DNA of 8,611 bases from Geobacter sp. UBA5608. GTDB lineage: Bacteria > Desulfobacterota > Desulfuromonadia > Geobacterales > Pseudopelobacteraceae. The notes beneath the pieces are model-generated. The model saw only the letters and a list, made by a program, of their open reading frames with translations. It was not told where the DNA came from and ran no database searches. The stretch is taken from contig DIKW01000105.1 of assembly GCA_002424705.1 (NCBI GenBank), forward strand, positions 1-8,611, given 5' to 3'. Both the position numbers and the translations under genes were made by a program. This document shows, piece after piece, positions 1 to 7,829 of this stretch (the stretch's first letter is position 1; every line of letters starts with the position of its first letter).

Positions 1-21
1 ATTTGTACCTGCTGTACACAT
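1..21 (-). CDS. Start of an unidentified gene downstream of nifV (partial)
   Basis: Only seven codons are visible, reading M-C-T-A-G-T-N before the window edge. The start is supported by a strong Shine-Dalgarno GGAGGA at 25-30, directly before ACC-ATG, and by its position 9 bases after the nifV stop. That spacing suggests the last visible gene of the nifB-GNAT-nifV operon, translated by ribosomes coming off nifV. The product cannot be identified from seven residues. Confidence 0.45.
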
Positions 22-30
22 GGTTCCTCC

Positions 31-1173
31 TCAGGCCGCCTTGAGCAGCTCTGCCCCGTTCAGATAGATAGCCACCAATTCTCGATCTTTCAGGTCGCGC
101 TTGTGCCGCAGCGCCTCATGACGCACTACCGGCAGCAGCAGGCCCGCATCGTCTCGCGACAGCACGATCCCCAGCGTGCGATAGCGCTCGATCAGGCCGC
201 TGGCACCGGAATGTTTACCTACTACGATCTGGCGCGCCAATCCCACCTCGGCCGGATCGAACCCCTCGTAGTTGTGTGGGTCCTTGATGACGCCATCGGC
301 ATGCAGGCCCGATTCATGGGCAAAGACCCGCTCCCCCACTACCGCCTTCCAGGCCGGCAGGTCGCGGCAGGAGGCCTTGGCCACCATCAGGGAAAGTTCG
401 CGGAAGCGGTGGGTGTCGATGCCGGTCTCAATGCCGCAGGCGTGTTTGAGTCCCATCACCACCTCTTCCAGGGCGGCGTTGCCGGCCCGCTCCCCCAGGC
501 CGTTGACGGTGGTGTTGACAAAGCGGGCCCCGGCCCGGATGCCGGCGATGGCGTTGGCGGTGGCCATGCCCAGGTCATTGTGGGTGTGCACCTCGATCGC
601 TACCTCCGGCACGCTGGCTCGCAGCCAGGCCACCTTGTCGTACATGCTGAACGGGTCCATGATCCCCAGGGTATCGCAAAAGCGGAAGCGGTCGCCCCCC
701 AGCTCGCGGATGACCTGCAGCAGTTCCACCAGAAAACCCAGATCAGCTCGGCTGGCATCCTCGCCACCCACCGAGACGTACAGGCCGTGATCCTTGGCAA
801 AGCCCAGCGCGGCTTTCAGCTGTTCCTTGACCGCAGTGCGATCCTTCTTCAGCTTGCGGCTGATCATCTGGTCCGAGACCGACAGTGAGATATCCACCGC
901 CGTAATCCCGCAGCTGATGCTGGCTTCGATCTCCGGAATCAGGGCCCGGTTCCAGGTCAGCAGGCGGGCCGAGAGGCCCAGCTCCACCAGGGCGCGGATG
1001 CTGGTCCGCTCTTCTTCGCCCATGGCCGGGATGCCGCACTCGATCTCCTGTACACCCACAGCGTCCAGCAGGCGGGCGATGGCCAGCTTTTCCCGTAGTG
1101 AGAAGACCACCCCGGCGGTCTGTTCGCCGTCCCGCAGGGTGGTGTCGTCGATGATGATGTCCTGTAGATGCAT
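31..1173 (-). CDS. nifV: Homocitrate synthase NifV
   Basis: NifV condenses acetyl-CoA with 2-oxoglutarate to (R)-homocitrate, the organic ligand of the nitrogenase FeMo-cofactor; it is a cytoplasmic enzyme of the DRE-TIM (HMG-CoA lyase/LeuA-like) family. The protein is 380 residues, the usual NifV length. Visible motifs are DTTLRDGEQ (10-18, metal and substrate-binding start of the TIM barrel), the metal-binding HTHND (196-200), NGLGERAGN (224-232, family signature), HESGLHADG (286-294) and GKHSG (319-323). The start at 1173 is chosen because an AGGGGG ribosome site lies five bases upstream and the protein then begins M-H-L-Q-D just before the barrel motif; a longer frame from a TTG at 1275 adds 34 residues unlike the family. 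It lies 149 bases after the GNAT gene and probably shares its transcript. The homologous isopropylmalate and citramalate synthases are alternatives, but the nif context and the short C-terminus without a LeuA regulatory domain favour NifV. Confidence 0.95.
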   Translation of the reverse strand: MHLQDIIIDDTTLRDGEQTAGVVFSLREKLAIARLLDAVGVQEIECGIPAMGEEERTSIRALVELGLSARLLTWNRALIPEIEASISCGITAVDISLSVSDQMISRKLKKDRTAVKEQLKAALGFAKDHGLYVSVGGEDASRADLGFLVELLQVIRELGGDRFRFCDTLGIMDPFSMYDKVAWLRASVPEVAIEVHTHNDLGMATANAIAGIRAGARFVNTTVNGLGERAGNAALEEVVMGLKHACGIETGIDTHRFRELSLMVAKASCRDLPAWKAVVGERVFAHESGLHADGVIKDPHNYEGFDPAEVGLARQIVVGKHSGASGLIERYRTLGIVLSRDDAGLLLPVVRHEALRHKRDLKDRELVAIYLNGAELLKAA

Positions 1174-1322
1174 AACGCCCCCTTTTGCCTCTAAAAACCA
1201 AACGAGGAGTTTTCCGTTCTGAAGGTGACAAGCGAACCATGACGCGGAGGCGTACAGAGCAGGTCCGCCACACAAGGCATGGTGAGGATTGGCGCGTTCA
1301 GGGCGGAAAAGAACCGTTTGAG
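1174..1322 (-). other. Spacer between the GNAT gene and nifV
   Basis: This is a 149-base gap inside the presumed nifB operon. I searched the minus strand for a GG-N10-GC sigma-54 promoter, for AnnGnn hexaloop hairpins and for a terminator with a T-run, and found none that is convincing. A GCGGA/TCCGC inverted repeat separated by 15 bases is present but is not followed by a T-tract. Apart from the nifV ribosome binding site at the left end I see nothing functional here. Confidence 0.4.
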
Positions 1323-2123
1323 CTATCCCATACTGCCCATACTGGCCAACCCGAAGATATGCTCCGGGTGGTACGCTGGCGGTTGCCCGGCGTACATCAG
1401 ATCAACCTCGCCGATCACCTCGAAACCGCGGGGTGTCAGCAGCCGCCCGGCGGTGCGATTGGCGGCCGGAACATCCAGCAGTACCCGCCCGGTTTGTGCC
1501 AGCGCCCGTTCAAGCAACTGCTCGGCGATGGTGTTGTTCAGCGCGCCAAAGGGGCCGATCTGATGACCGTTGCCCAGACGCTGCAGCATCAGAAAACCTT
1601 CCTCTTCGCCGATGGAATTGCCGCCGTCTGCCGCATAGGCCAGCAGTTCGTTGCGGCTGTCACCCCAGCCCAGGTAGTCGATCTCCTGCCAGTCGGCGCG
1701 AACTTCTGCCTTCGTATCGGCCTGGCCGCCGACGGTCCCCTCGAGCTCCCAGCGCCGGATCCGGTCGCAGCAGCGAAAGCCGCTGCGCTCGTAGATCGGC
1801 CGACCGGCGCTGGAGGCGGTCAGCCAGGTGGTGGTGACGCCGTTGCGCTGCAGCACCTCCATGGCCTGTCTGAACAGCGCGCTGCCGATGCCGCGTCCGC
1901 GGTTGACCGCCCCCACCAGCAGATTGCCGATCCAGCCGGAACGGCCGTGCTGAATTGCGGTGACAAATCCGACCGGCCTGCCCTGCTCATGGCAGACCAG
2001 GCAGCCGTCAGGTGAACGTTCCAGCAGGAAGGCCAACTCTCTGCGGTGGCTGATCCAGCCCTCATCCTTGGCCAGGTTGAGGAAGGGATGGATGTCGTCG
2101 GGGGTAAAGCTGCTGATCTGCAT
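1323..2123 (-). CDS. GNAT-family N-acetyltransferase of the nif operon
   Basis: This is a predicted cytoplasmic acetyl-CoA-dependent acyltransferase of 266 residues with unknown substrate. The first half is a typical GNAT fold: a beta-strand stretch at 50-70 (VGFVTAIQ, then WIGNLLV), the acetyl-CoA pyrophosphate-binding motif R-G-R-G-I-G-S-A at 75-82, and a helix-strand-helix region ending with YERSGF at 111-116. The second half (about 140-260) is a further module ending in YHPEHIFGLASMG, resembling the C-terminal domain of the acetyltransf_18 group, so the protein is longer than a single-domain GNAT. The start at 2123 has AGGAG seven bases upstream; this ribosome site overlaps the TAG stop of nifB, so the two genes (9-base gap) are probably translationally coupled. 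Sitting between nifB and nifV suggests a role linked to nitrogen fixation, but none can be read from the sequence. The last six residues are an SMG-SMG duplication. Confidence 0.9.
   Translation of the reverse strand: MQISSFTPDDIHPFLNLAKDEGWISHRRELAFLLERSPDGCLVCHEQGRPVGFVTAIQHGRSGWIGNLLVGAVNRGRGIGSALFRQAMEVLQRNGVTTTWLTASSAGRPIYERSGFRCCDRIRRWELEGTVGGQADTKAEVRADWQEIDYLGWGDSRNELLAYAADGGNSIGEEEGFLMLQRLGNGHQIGPFGALNNTIAEQLLERALAQTGRVLLDVPAANRTAGRLLTPRGFEVIGEVDLMYAGQPPAYHPEHIFGLASMGSMG
1327..1344. repeat. Tandem 9-bp duplication at the 3' end of the GNAT gene
   Basis: Two perfect adjacent copies of CCCATACTG (plus strand) lie at 1327-1335 and 1336-1344. On the coding strand they encode the terminal Ser-Met-Gly repeated twice, right before the stop. 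This looks like a simple in-frame slippage duplication with little functional weight. Confidence 0.8.
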
Positions 2124-2132
2124 ATCGGTCTC

Positions 2133-2954
2133 CTACAACAGGCCAACCGCATCCGCACGGCACTGTTTGCAATGCCGCATCTGACCGATGATCCGCTCGT
2201 TGTCGTCGCGCACCTGGGCCAGATACTCCTGGCTGGGCGGCTCGATATGGGCCAGGTCGGCCTGGGGGATCAGTGGCATCACGTTCATCACAAAGGCCCC
2301 CATCCCTTTGATCCGTTCTGCGATCTGCGGGATCTCGGCGTCGTTGATGCCGGGCATCAGCACGGTGTTGACCTTGACCACCATGCCCAGCTCACAGGCC
2401 CGCTGCACCCCTTCATACTGGCTGGCCAGCAGAATCTCACCGGCAGCCTCACCGCTGTAGCGTGTGCCGTGGTAGTAGATGTGGCGGTAGATCCGGGCTG
2501 CGGTGGCCGCCTCGACGGCGTTGATGGTAACGGTCAGGCTGTGCAGCCCCAGCGCCATCAGCCGGTCCAAGGATTCAGGCAAGAGCAGGCCGTTGGTGCT
2601 CATACATTTCATCAGGTCGGGAAATTCCTCTCCCACCAGCCGGAAGGTCTCAAAGGTCTGTTGATTGGCCAGCGGGTCGCCGGGACCGGCAATCCCCACC
2701 ACCCGCATGGTGGGTCCCAACAGCGGTGAGGCCATCACCTCCCGTACCTTGTCCAGCGCCTCAGTCGGGGTCAGTAGCCGGCTGGCCACGCCGGGGCGGG
2801 ATTCGTTGGCGCAGTCGTGCTTGCGGGTGCAGTAGCCGCATTTGATGTTGCAGGCCGGGGCCACGGCCAGGTGCATCCGGCCGGTTTTGTGCTGACCGCC
2901 GCTAAAACAGGGATGCCCCTGTACCTTTTTCAGTTGCTCGCATGCTGTTGCCAT
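2133..2954 (-). CDS. nifB: FeMo-cofactor biosynthesis radical SAM protein NifB (short form)
   Basis: NifB fuses two [4Fe-4S] clusters and inserts a SAM-derived carbide and sulfur to make NifB-co, the 8Fe core shared by all nitrogenase cofactors. The 273-residue protein carries the radical-SAM motif C35-x3-C39-x2-C42 within VAPACNIKCGYC, the NifB-specific HPC (14-16), GRMH (25-28) and DCANESRPGV (47-56) blocks, the SAM-contacting GPGDP (90-94), and the C-terminal cysteine pair C262-x2-C265 followed by RADAVGLL, a hallmark of NifB. It lacks the NifX-like C-terminal domain found in proteobacterial NifB of about 450-500 residues. The start at 2954 is preferred over the ATG 8 codons upstream because AAGGAGA lies at the right distance before it; the upstream ATG overlaps the leader hairpin region. 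It is the first gene of the operon, behind a sigma-54 promoter and a predicted ANTAR-controlled terminator. Confidence 0.97.
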   Translation of the reverse strand: MATACEQLKKVQGHPCFSGGQHKTGRMHLAVAPACNIKCGYCTRKHDCANESRPGVASRLLTPTEALDKVREVMASPLLGPTMRVVGIAGPGDPLANQQTFETFRLVGEEFPDLMKCMSTNGLLLPESLDRLMALGLHSLTVTINAVEAATAARIYRHIYYHGTRYSGEAAGEILLASQYEGVQRACELGMVVKVNTVLMPGINDAEIPQIAERIKGMGAFVMNVMPLIPQADLAHIEPPSQEYLAQVRDDNERIIGQMRHCKQCRADAVGLL

Positions 2955-2969
2955 GGTGTATCTCCTTTC

Positions 2970-3015
2970 AAACGACAAACGGCGCCGCAGGGAACTGTCC
3001 CCCGCAGGCGCCGTT
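2970..3015 (-). terminator. Terminator-like hairpin in the nifB leader
   Basis: On the minus strand AACGGCGCC (3015-3007) pairs perfectly with GGCGCCGTT (2986-2978). The stem continues with one bulged T (3006), G-C and C-G pairs, one bulged G, a G-U pair and three G-C pairs, closing on the six-base loop ACAGTT (2998-2993). It is followed by the moderately U-rich run TTTGTCGTTT (2979-2970), just before the AAGGAGA ribosome site of nifB. The stem is very strong; the U-tract is imperfect, so termination efficiency is uncertain. Because it lies between promoter and start codon it is better read as an attenuator than as the end of an upstream gene. Confidence 0.65.
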
Positions 3016-3020
3016 GCCTG
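2988..3020 (-). promoter_or_regulatory. Predicted ANTAR-binding dual-hexaloop antiterminator (nifB leader)
   Basis: Hairpin P1 is CAGGC-AACGGC-GCCTG (3020-3005), a perfect 5-bp stem with a six-base loop. Hairpin P2 follows at once: GGGG-ACAGTT-CCCT (3002-2989), three G-C pairs plus one G-U pair, extendable by C3004-G2988 across a bulged G. Both loops have A at position 1 and G at position 4, the pattern known to be recognised by ANTAR-domain proteins. P1 uses the same bases (3007-3015) as the 5' arm of the terminator stem, so P1+P2 and the terminator cannot form together, while P2 is the tip of the terminator hairpin. This is the architecture of ANTAR antitermination, and an ANTAR protein is encoded 1.5 kb away. 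The structure is seen in sequence; binding is inferred. Confidence 0.72.
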
Positions 3021-3035
3021 TGATGGTTGTCACTA

Positions 3036-3051
3036 GGCATAGAGCGTGCCA
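3036..3051 (-). promoter_or_regulatory. Sigma-54 (-24/-12) promoter of the nifB operon
   Basis: The minus strand reads TGGCACGCTCTATGCC. It matches the sigma-54 consensus TGGCACG-N4-TTGCW with the exact GG-N10-GC spacing (GG at 3050-3049, GC at 3038-3037); the only notable departure is A for the first T of TTGC. Transcription would start near 3025, about five bases before the P1 hairpin and about 71 bases before the nifB ATG. An AT-rich stretch at about 3051-3075 lies just upstream, as is common where IHF bends DNA, though I cannot assign an IHF site. Confidence 0.82.
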
Positions 3052-3117
3052 GTTTTTAAATTGCTTTAATATTGAGGTGTTGCGCTGATGGCCGCTGGGC
3101 TGGTGCCTAATTTTAGG

Positions 3118-3558
3118 TCAGAATGCCTGTGGTGGTGTCGTCACCACGATGAAACGCTCATCAAACTGCTGGGCCAGCAGCGGTCGTACCTCTTCCCAGC
3201 GCAGACCGCCACCGCCACAGCCGGGCCGCGGCACCACCACCAGCGGCCAGCCGCGCAGGTCTGCCAGCGCACGCAGCTCCTCTGCGGAACGACGGATCAG
3301 CCGCAGGTCGGGCAGTGACCAGGGGGTCTCTTCCACCGGAAAACTGACCAGGCCGTGGGACAGTTCGTACACATGATTGCCCGACTGCTGCAGCCGGCAT
3401 CCCAGTTCGCGGAAGAGCTCAGGAAAGTGTTCTGCCGCTTGGGCAGCTACACCGCGTCCCGGAATGCCCCGGCCGTCACGGCTCAGGCTGCCGTTGGTGG
3501 TGATGGCGATGATCCCGCGCCCCAGATAGTCCCAGATATTTTTGTGCTGCTCCTGCAT
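3118..3558 (-). CDS. Macro-domain-like ADP-ribose-binding protein
   Basis: This small protein of 146 residues is predicted to be cytoplasmic and has no membrane segment. It resembles the macro-domain-like ADP-ribose-binding proteins often found in phages and bacteria: an N-terminal strand with IAITTNG (17-23), a glycine-rich loop GRGIPGRGVAAQAA (29-42), the strand LVSFPVEE (70-77) before a conserved W (80), DLRLIRRSAEEL (84-95), and the second loop region VVVPRPGCGGGGLRW (107-121), where ADP-ribose phosphates would sit. Proteins of this fold bind ADP-ribose or dephosphorylate ADP-ribose-1''-phosphate; which of these applies here is unknown. The start at 3558 has AGGAG five bases upstream; a TTG frame start at 3579 is less likely. 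It is transcribed divergently from draG, with the start codons only 43 bases apart; a GATAAT-like -10 at 3584-3579 may serve it, overlapping the draG promoter, but no good -35 is seen. Confidence 0.75.
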   Translation of the reverse strand: MQEQHKNIWDYLGRGIIAITTNGSLSRDGRGIPGRGVAAQAAEHFPELFRELGCRLQQSGNHVYELSHGLVSFPVEETPWSLPDLRLIRRSAEELRALADLRGWPLVVVPRPGCGGGGLRWEEVRPLLAQQFDERFIVVTTPPQAF

Positions 3559-3573
3559 GCTGACTCCTGTGCT

Positions 3574-3589
3574 TGGCAATTATCTTGCT
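3574..3589 (+). promoter_or_regulatory. Sigma-54 (-24/-12) promoter of draG
   Basis: The plus strand reads TGGCAATTATCTTGCT, with GG at 3575-3576 and GC at 3587-3588, exactly ten bases apart. Both core elements (TGGCA and TTGCT) fit the consensus; the -24 side ends in A rather than CG. The expected transcription start is near 3600, only about two bases before the draG ATG at 3602. No Shine-Dalgarno lies between promoter and ATG, which agrees with a leaderless message. Confidence 0.78.
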
Positions 3590-3601
3590 TAACCATGGCG
3601 T

Positions 3602-4528
3602 ATGCTATCGCATCTTGACCCAGACGAACTAAGAGACCGGGCGCGGGCAGCCTTTGTCGGCATGGCCGTCGGCGACGCCCTGGGGGCAACGGTGGAGTTC
3701 ATGACCGCCCCGGAGATAGCGGCCCAGTACGGCGTCTTCAAGGAGATCGTTGGCGGCGGCTGGCTGCGGCTTAAGGCCGGTCAGGTCACCGATGACACCG
3801 AGATGGCGCTCTGTATCGCCCGCGCCGTTGCCCAGCAGCAGGGCTGGTCGCGGGAGGAGATCGCCCGCGAATTCGCCGCCTGGCTCAAATCCCGGCCGGT
3901 GGACTGCGGCGACACCTGCCGCAAGGGAATCAGGGCCTTCATGCTGCACGGCACGCTGGATGCCCCCTACAACCATTGGGACGGCGGCAACGGCGCAGTG
4001 ATGCGGGTGCTGCCGGCAGCCCTGTTGTCGTTGCCGGACCGTGAACTGCTCAAGAAATACGCCCTGGAGCAGGCTCGCCTGACCCATCACCAGCAGCTGT
4101 CCGACGCGGCCTGTCTCTGCATCGGCAGTATGCTGCACCTGATCCTGCAGGGGGCCTCCAAGGTGCGCCTGCGTAAAGAGGCCGACGCCCTGGTGGCGCG
4201 GCATCACCAGTTCGGTTTTGTGCCCTACCGCAGGCTGGCCACTGCCTATGTGGCCGATACCCTGGCCACGGTCTTCCACTATTTTTTCAAAGGCCGTGAT
4301 TTTGAGGAATGCCTGGTGGGGACCGTCAATCAGGGGGGGGATGCCGATACCACCGGCGCGATCTGCGGCATGTTGGCCGGCAGCTACTATGGCCATGCAT
4401 CGATCCCGAAGCGCTGGCTGAAGAAGCTGGACCGGTCACTGGTGGCAGAACTGGAGCAGCACGCGGATCGCCTGGTGTTAGCCAGTCCGGCCGGTCGGGC
4501 GCTCACCGCTTTTTCGTCGCCGAACTGA
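3602..4528 (+). CDS. draG: ADP-ribosyl-dinitrogen reductase glycohydrolase DraG
   Basis: DraG removes ADP-ribose from the conserved arginine of nitrogenase Fe protein (NifH) and so reactivates nitrogenase after DraT has switched it off. It is an all-helical cytoplasmic binuclear-Mn enzyme. The 308-residue protein fits the family length of about 290-300. Blocks matching Rhodospirillum rubrum DraG as I recall it include GDALGATVEFMT (24-35), GGGWLRL (51-57), TDDTEM (63-68), WLKSRPVDCGDTCRKGIR (94-111), GNGAVMR (129-135), LSDAACL (166-172) and TVNQGGDADTTG (241-252). Likely metal and catalytic residues are E32, D64, D65, D101, D247, D249 and T250, all present. This degree of match goes well beyond the generic ADP-ribosylglycohydrolase family. 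It has its own sigma-54 promoter and no visible ribosome site. Its 3' end overlaps the convergent ANTAR gene by 26 bases. draT is not in the window. Confidence 0.93.
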   Translation: MLSHLDPDELRDRARAAFVGMAVGDALGATVEFMTAPEIAAQYGVFKEIVGGGWLRLKAGQVTDDTEMALCIARAVAQQQGWSREEIAREFAAWLKSRPVDCGDTCRKGIRAFMLHGTLDAPYNHWDGGNGAVMRVLPAALLSLPDRELLKKYALEQARLTHHQQLSDAACLCIGSMLHLILQGASKVRLRKEADALVARHHQFGFVPYRRLATAYVADTLATVFHYFFKGRDFEECLVGTVNQGGDADTTGAICGMLAGSYYGHASIPKRWLKKLDRSLVAELEQHADRLVLASPAGRALTAFSSPN

Positions 4529-5075
4529 TCATCTCCTCTGCCAGCACAGTCATGCTGACCCGGCGCGCCATGGCCTGGTTGCGCAGGCGGCGGTAGGCCA
4601 GCTCTTCACTCAGCTGTTCCTTCTCCATCAGCAGCCCCTTGGCCCTTTCGATTATTTTTCGTTCCTGCAGTGCATTTTTAGTCTGCTCAAGCAGTGTTTG
4701 CAGGCAGGTGACCTGTTGTGCCGTGCGCAGCGCCAACTCCACGGCCAGCGGCAGTTGGGACCGTGTCGCTGGTCTGGCTAAAAAGGCATCAATCTTGGCG
4801 TTGTCTGCCTGTTTTAGGAGCGGCAGGTCGCTCGCGCAGACCGTTAGCAGAATCTTCGTGTCGATATGGTTGCGCAGCGTTGTGGCCAGCTTCAGTCCGC
4901 ATATCGGCGGCGCGGCCTCAAGCACCACCAGCTGGGGCAGCTGCTCGACCGCCAATGCCAGGGCATCGCCACGTGTCGTACAGAGCAGTACGGTGCTATA
5001 CCCAAGACTGGGCAGGAACTCCTTGATCTCCTCCCGAAAGCCGTCATCGCTGTCACAAACCAGTGCCGTCTGCAT
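4503..5075 (-). CDS. gnfR: ANTAR-domain RNA-binding antiterminator (GnfR-like)
   Basis: This 190-residue cytoplasmic regulator has a receiver-like domain (about 1-118), a linking helix (about 120-138) and a C-terminal ANTAR domain (about 138-185) with the classic IIERAKGLLMEKEQLSEELA (141-160) and YRRLRNQAMARR (161-172). ANTAR proteins bind paired hexaloop hairpins in nascent RNA and prevent termination; such a pair lies in the nifB leader of this window. The receiver is degenerate: the phospho-acceptor position reads LVVLEAAPP with Glu53 instead of Asp, and the conserved Lys is Arg101, while D8, D10 and T78 remain. The start at 5075 has GGGAG seven bases upstream; an in-frame ATG at 5120 lies upstream of the predicted transcription start. 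Its sigma-54 promoter suggests nitrogen control. The arrangement, divergent from a histidine kinase and near nifB, recalls Geobacter GnfL/GnfR; NasT-type nitrate regulators are the alternative. The ANTAR call is firm, the symbol less so. Confidence 0.9.
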   Translation of the reverse strand: MQTALVCDSDDGFREEIKEFLPSLGYSTVLLCTTRGDALALAVEQLPQLVVLEAAPPICGLKLATTLRNHIDTKILLTVCASDLPLLKQADNAKIDAFLARPATRSQLPLAVELALRTAQQVTCLQTLLEQTKNALQERKIIERAKGLLMEKEQLSEELAYRRLRNQAMARRVSMTVLAEEMISSATKKR

Positions 5076-5115
5076 GCCGTAACTCCCGTCTCGTCTGGTG
5101 ATGTCCTTCAGAGTT

Positions 5116-5131
5116 TGCATCGGCTGTGCCA
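5116..5131 (-). promoter_or_regulatory. Sigma-54 (-24/-12) promoter of the ANTAR gene
   Basis: The minus strand reads TGGCACAGCCGATGCA, with GG at 5130-5129 and GC at 5118-5117 in exact GG-N10-GC spacing. It has TGGCAC at -24 and TGCA at -12, very like the nifB promoter in this window. Transcription would begin near 5105, giving a leader of about 30 bases that holds the GGGAG ribosome site and no hexaloop hairpins, so the ANTAR protein probably does not attenuate its own message. Confidence 0.8.
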
Positions 5132-5196
5132 GAGTCCTGATATGTGTCGGCAGTTCGTTGGTATTTGATTGTCGCTGCTGCAAAAATCCAGAGCTC

Positions 5197-5205
5197 TGGT
5201 ATAGT
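5197..5205 (+). promoter_or_regulatory. Possible extended -10 promoter of the hybrid kinase gene
   Basis: The sequence TGGTATAGT is an extended -10 element (TG-N-TATAGT, five of six against TATAAT). No good -35 hexamer is found at 16-18 bases upstream. Transcription would start near 5212, giving a leader of about 37 bases before the ATG at 5249. This would make the kinase housekeeping-sigma dependent, unlike the divergent ANTAR gene. Confidence 0.4.
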
Positions 5206-5248
5206 TGCCGAAAGCCGAGCGACTGTTGCCGCTGTTGGGGGATGGCTG

Positions 5249-7750
<2,502 letters not shown>

Positions 7751-7829
7751 GCCGGCTCACGGTGTCGGTCTGCTCGGCGTTGGTTGATTTAGTATCTGGC
7801 CACTAAAACGGCAGGAAAGGTTGCAGCGG

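Noticed and set aside
103..888. 261-codon open frame on the plus strand inside nifV
   Set aside because: It is antisense to a confidently identified gene; the protein shows no family motif and is the shadow expected of GC-rich coding DNA.
1174..1275. Extended NifV N-terminus from a TTG start at 1275
   Set aside because: It adds 34 residues unlike NifV and has no ribosome site, while the ATG at 1173 has a good AGGGGG and gives the usual N-terminus.
3020..3039. Inverted repeat TGCCT...AGGCA with hexaloop CAACCA as a third ANTAR hairpin
   Set aside because: Its loop lacks A1/G4 and its 5' arm lies before the predicted transcription start, so it would not be in the RNA.
3101..3106. TGGTGC as an NtrC-like half-site about 75 bases upstream of the nifB start site
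   Set aside because: The partner half-site at the expected spacing matches only two of six bases; too weak to call.
3104..3115. Short palindrome around the macro-domain gene stop (CCTAA-AA-TTAGG) as a terminator
   Set aside because: It has a two-base loop, an AT-rich stem and no T-run; it is unlikely to terminate transcription.
5198..5208. GG...TTGC upstream of the kinase gene as a sigma-54 promoter
   Set aside because: The spacing between GG and GC is seven bases instead of ten.
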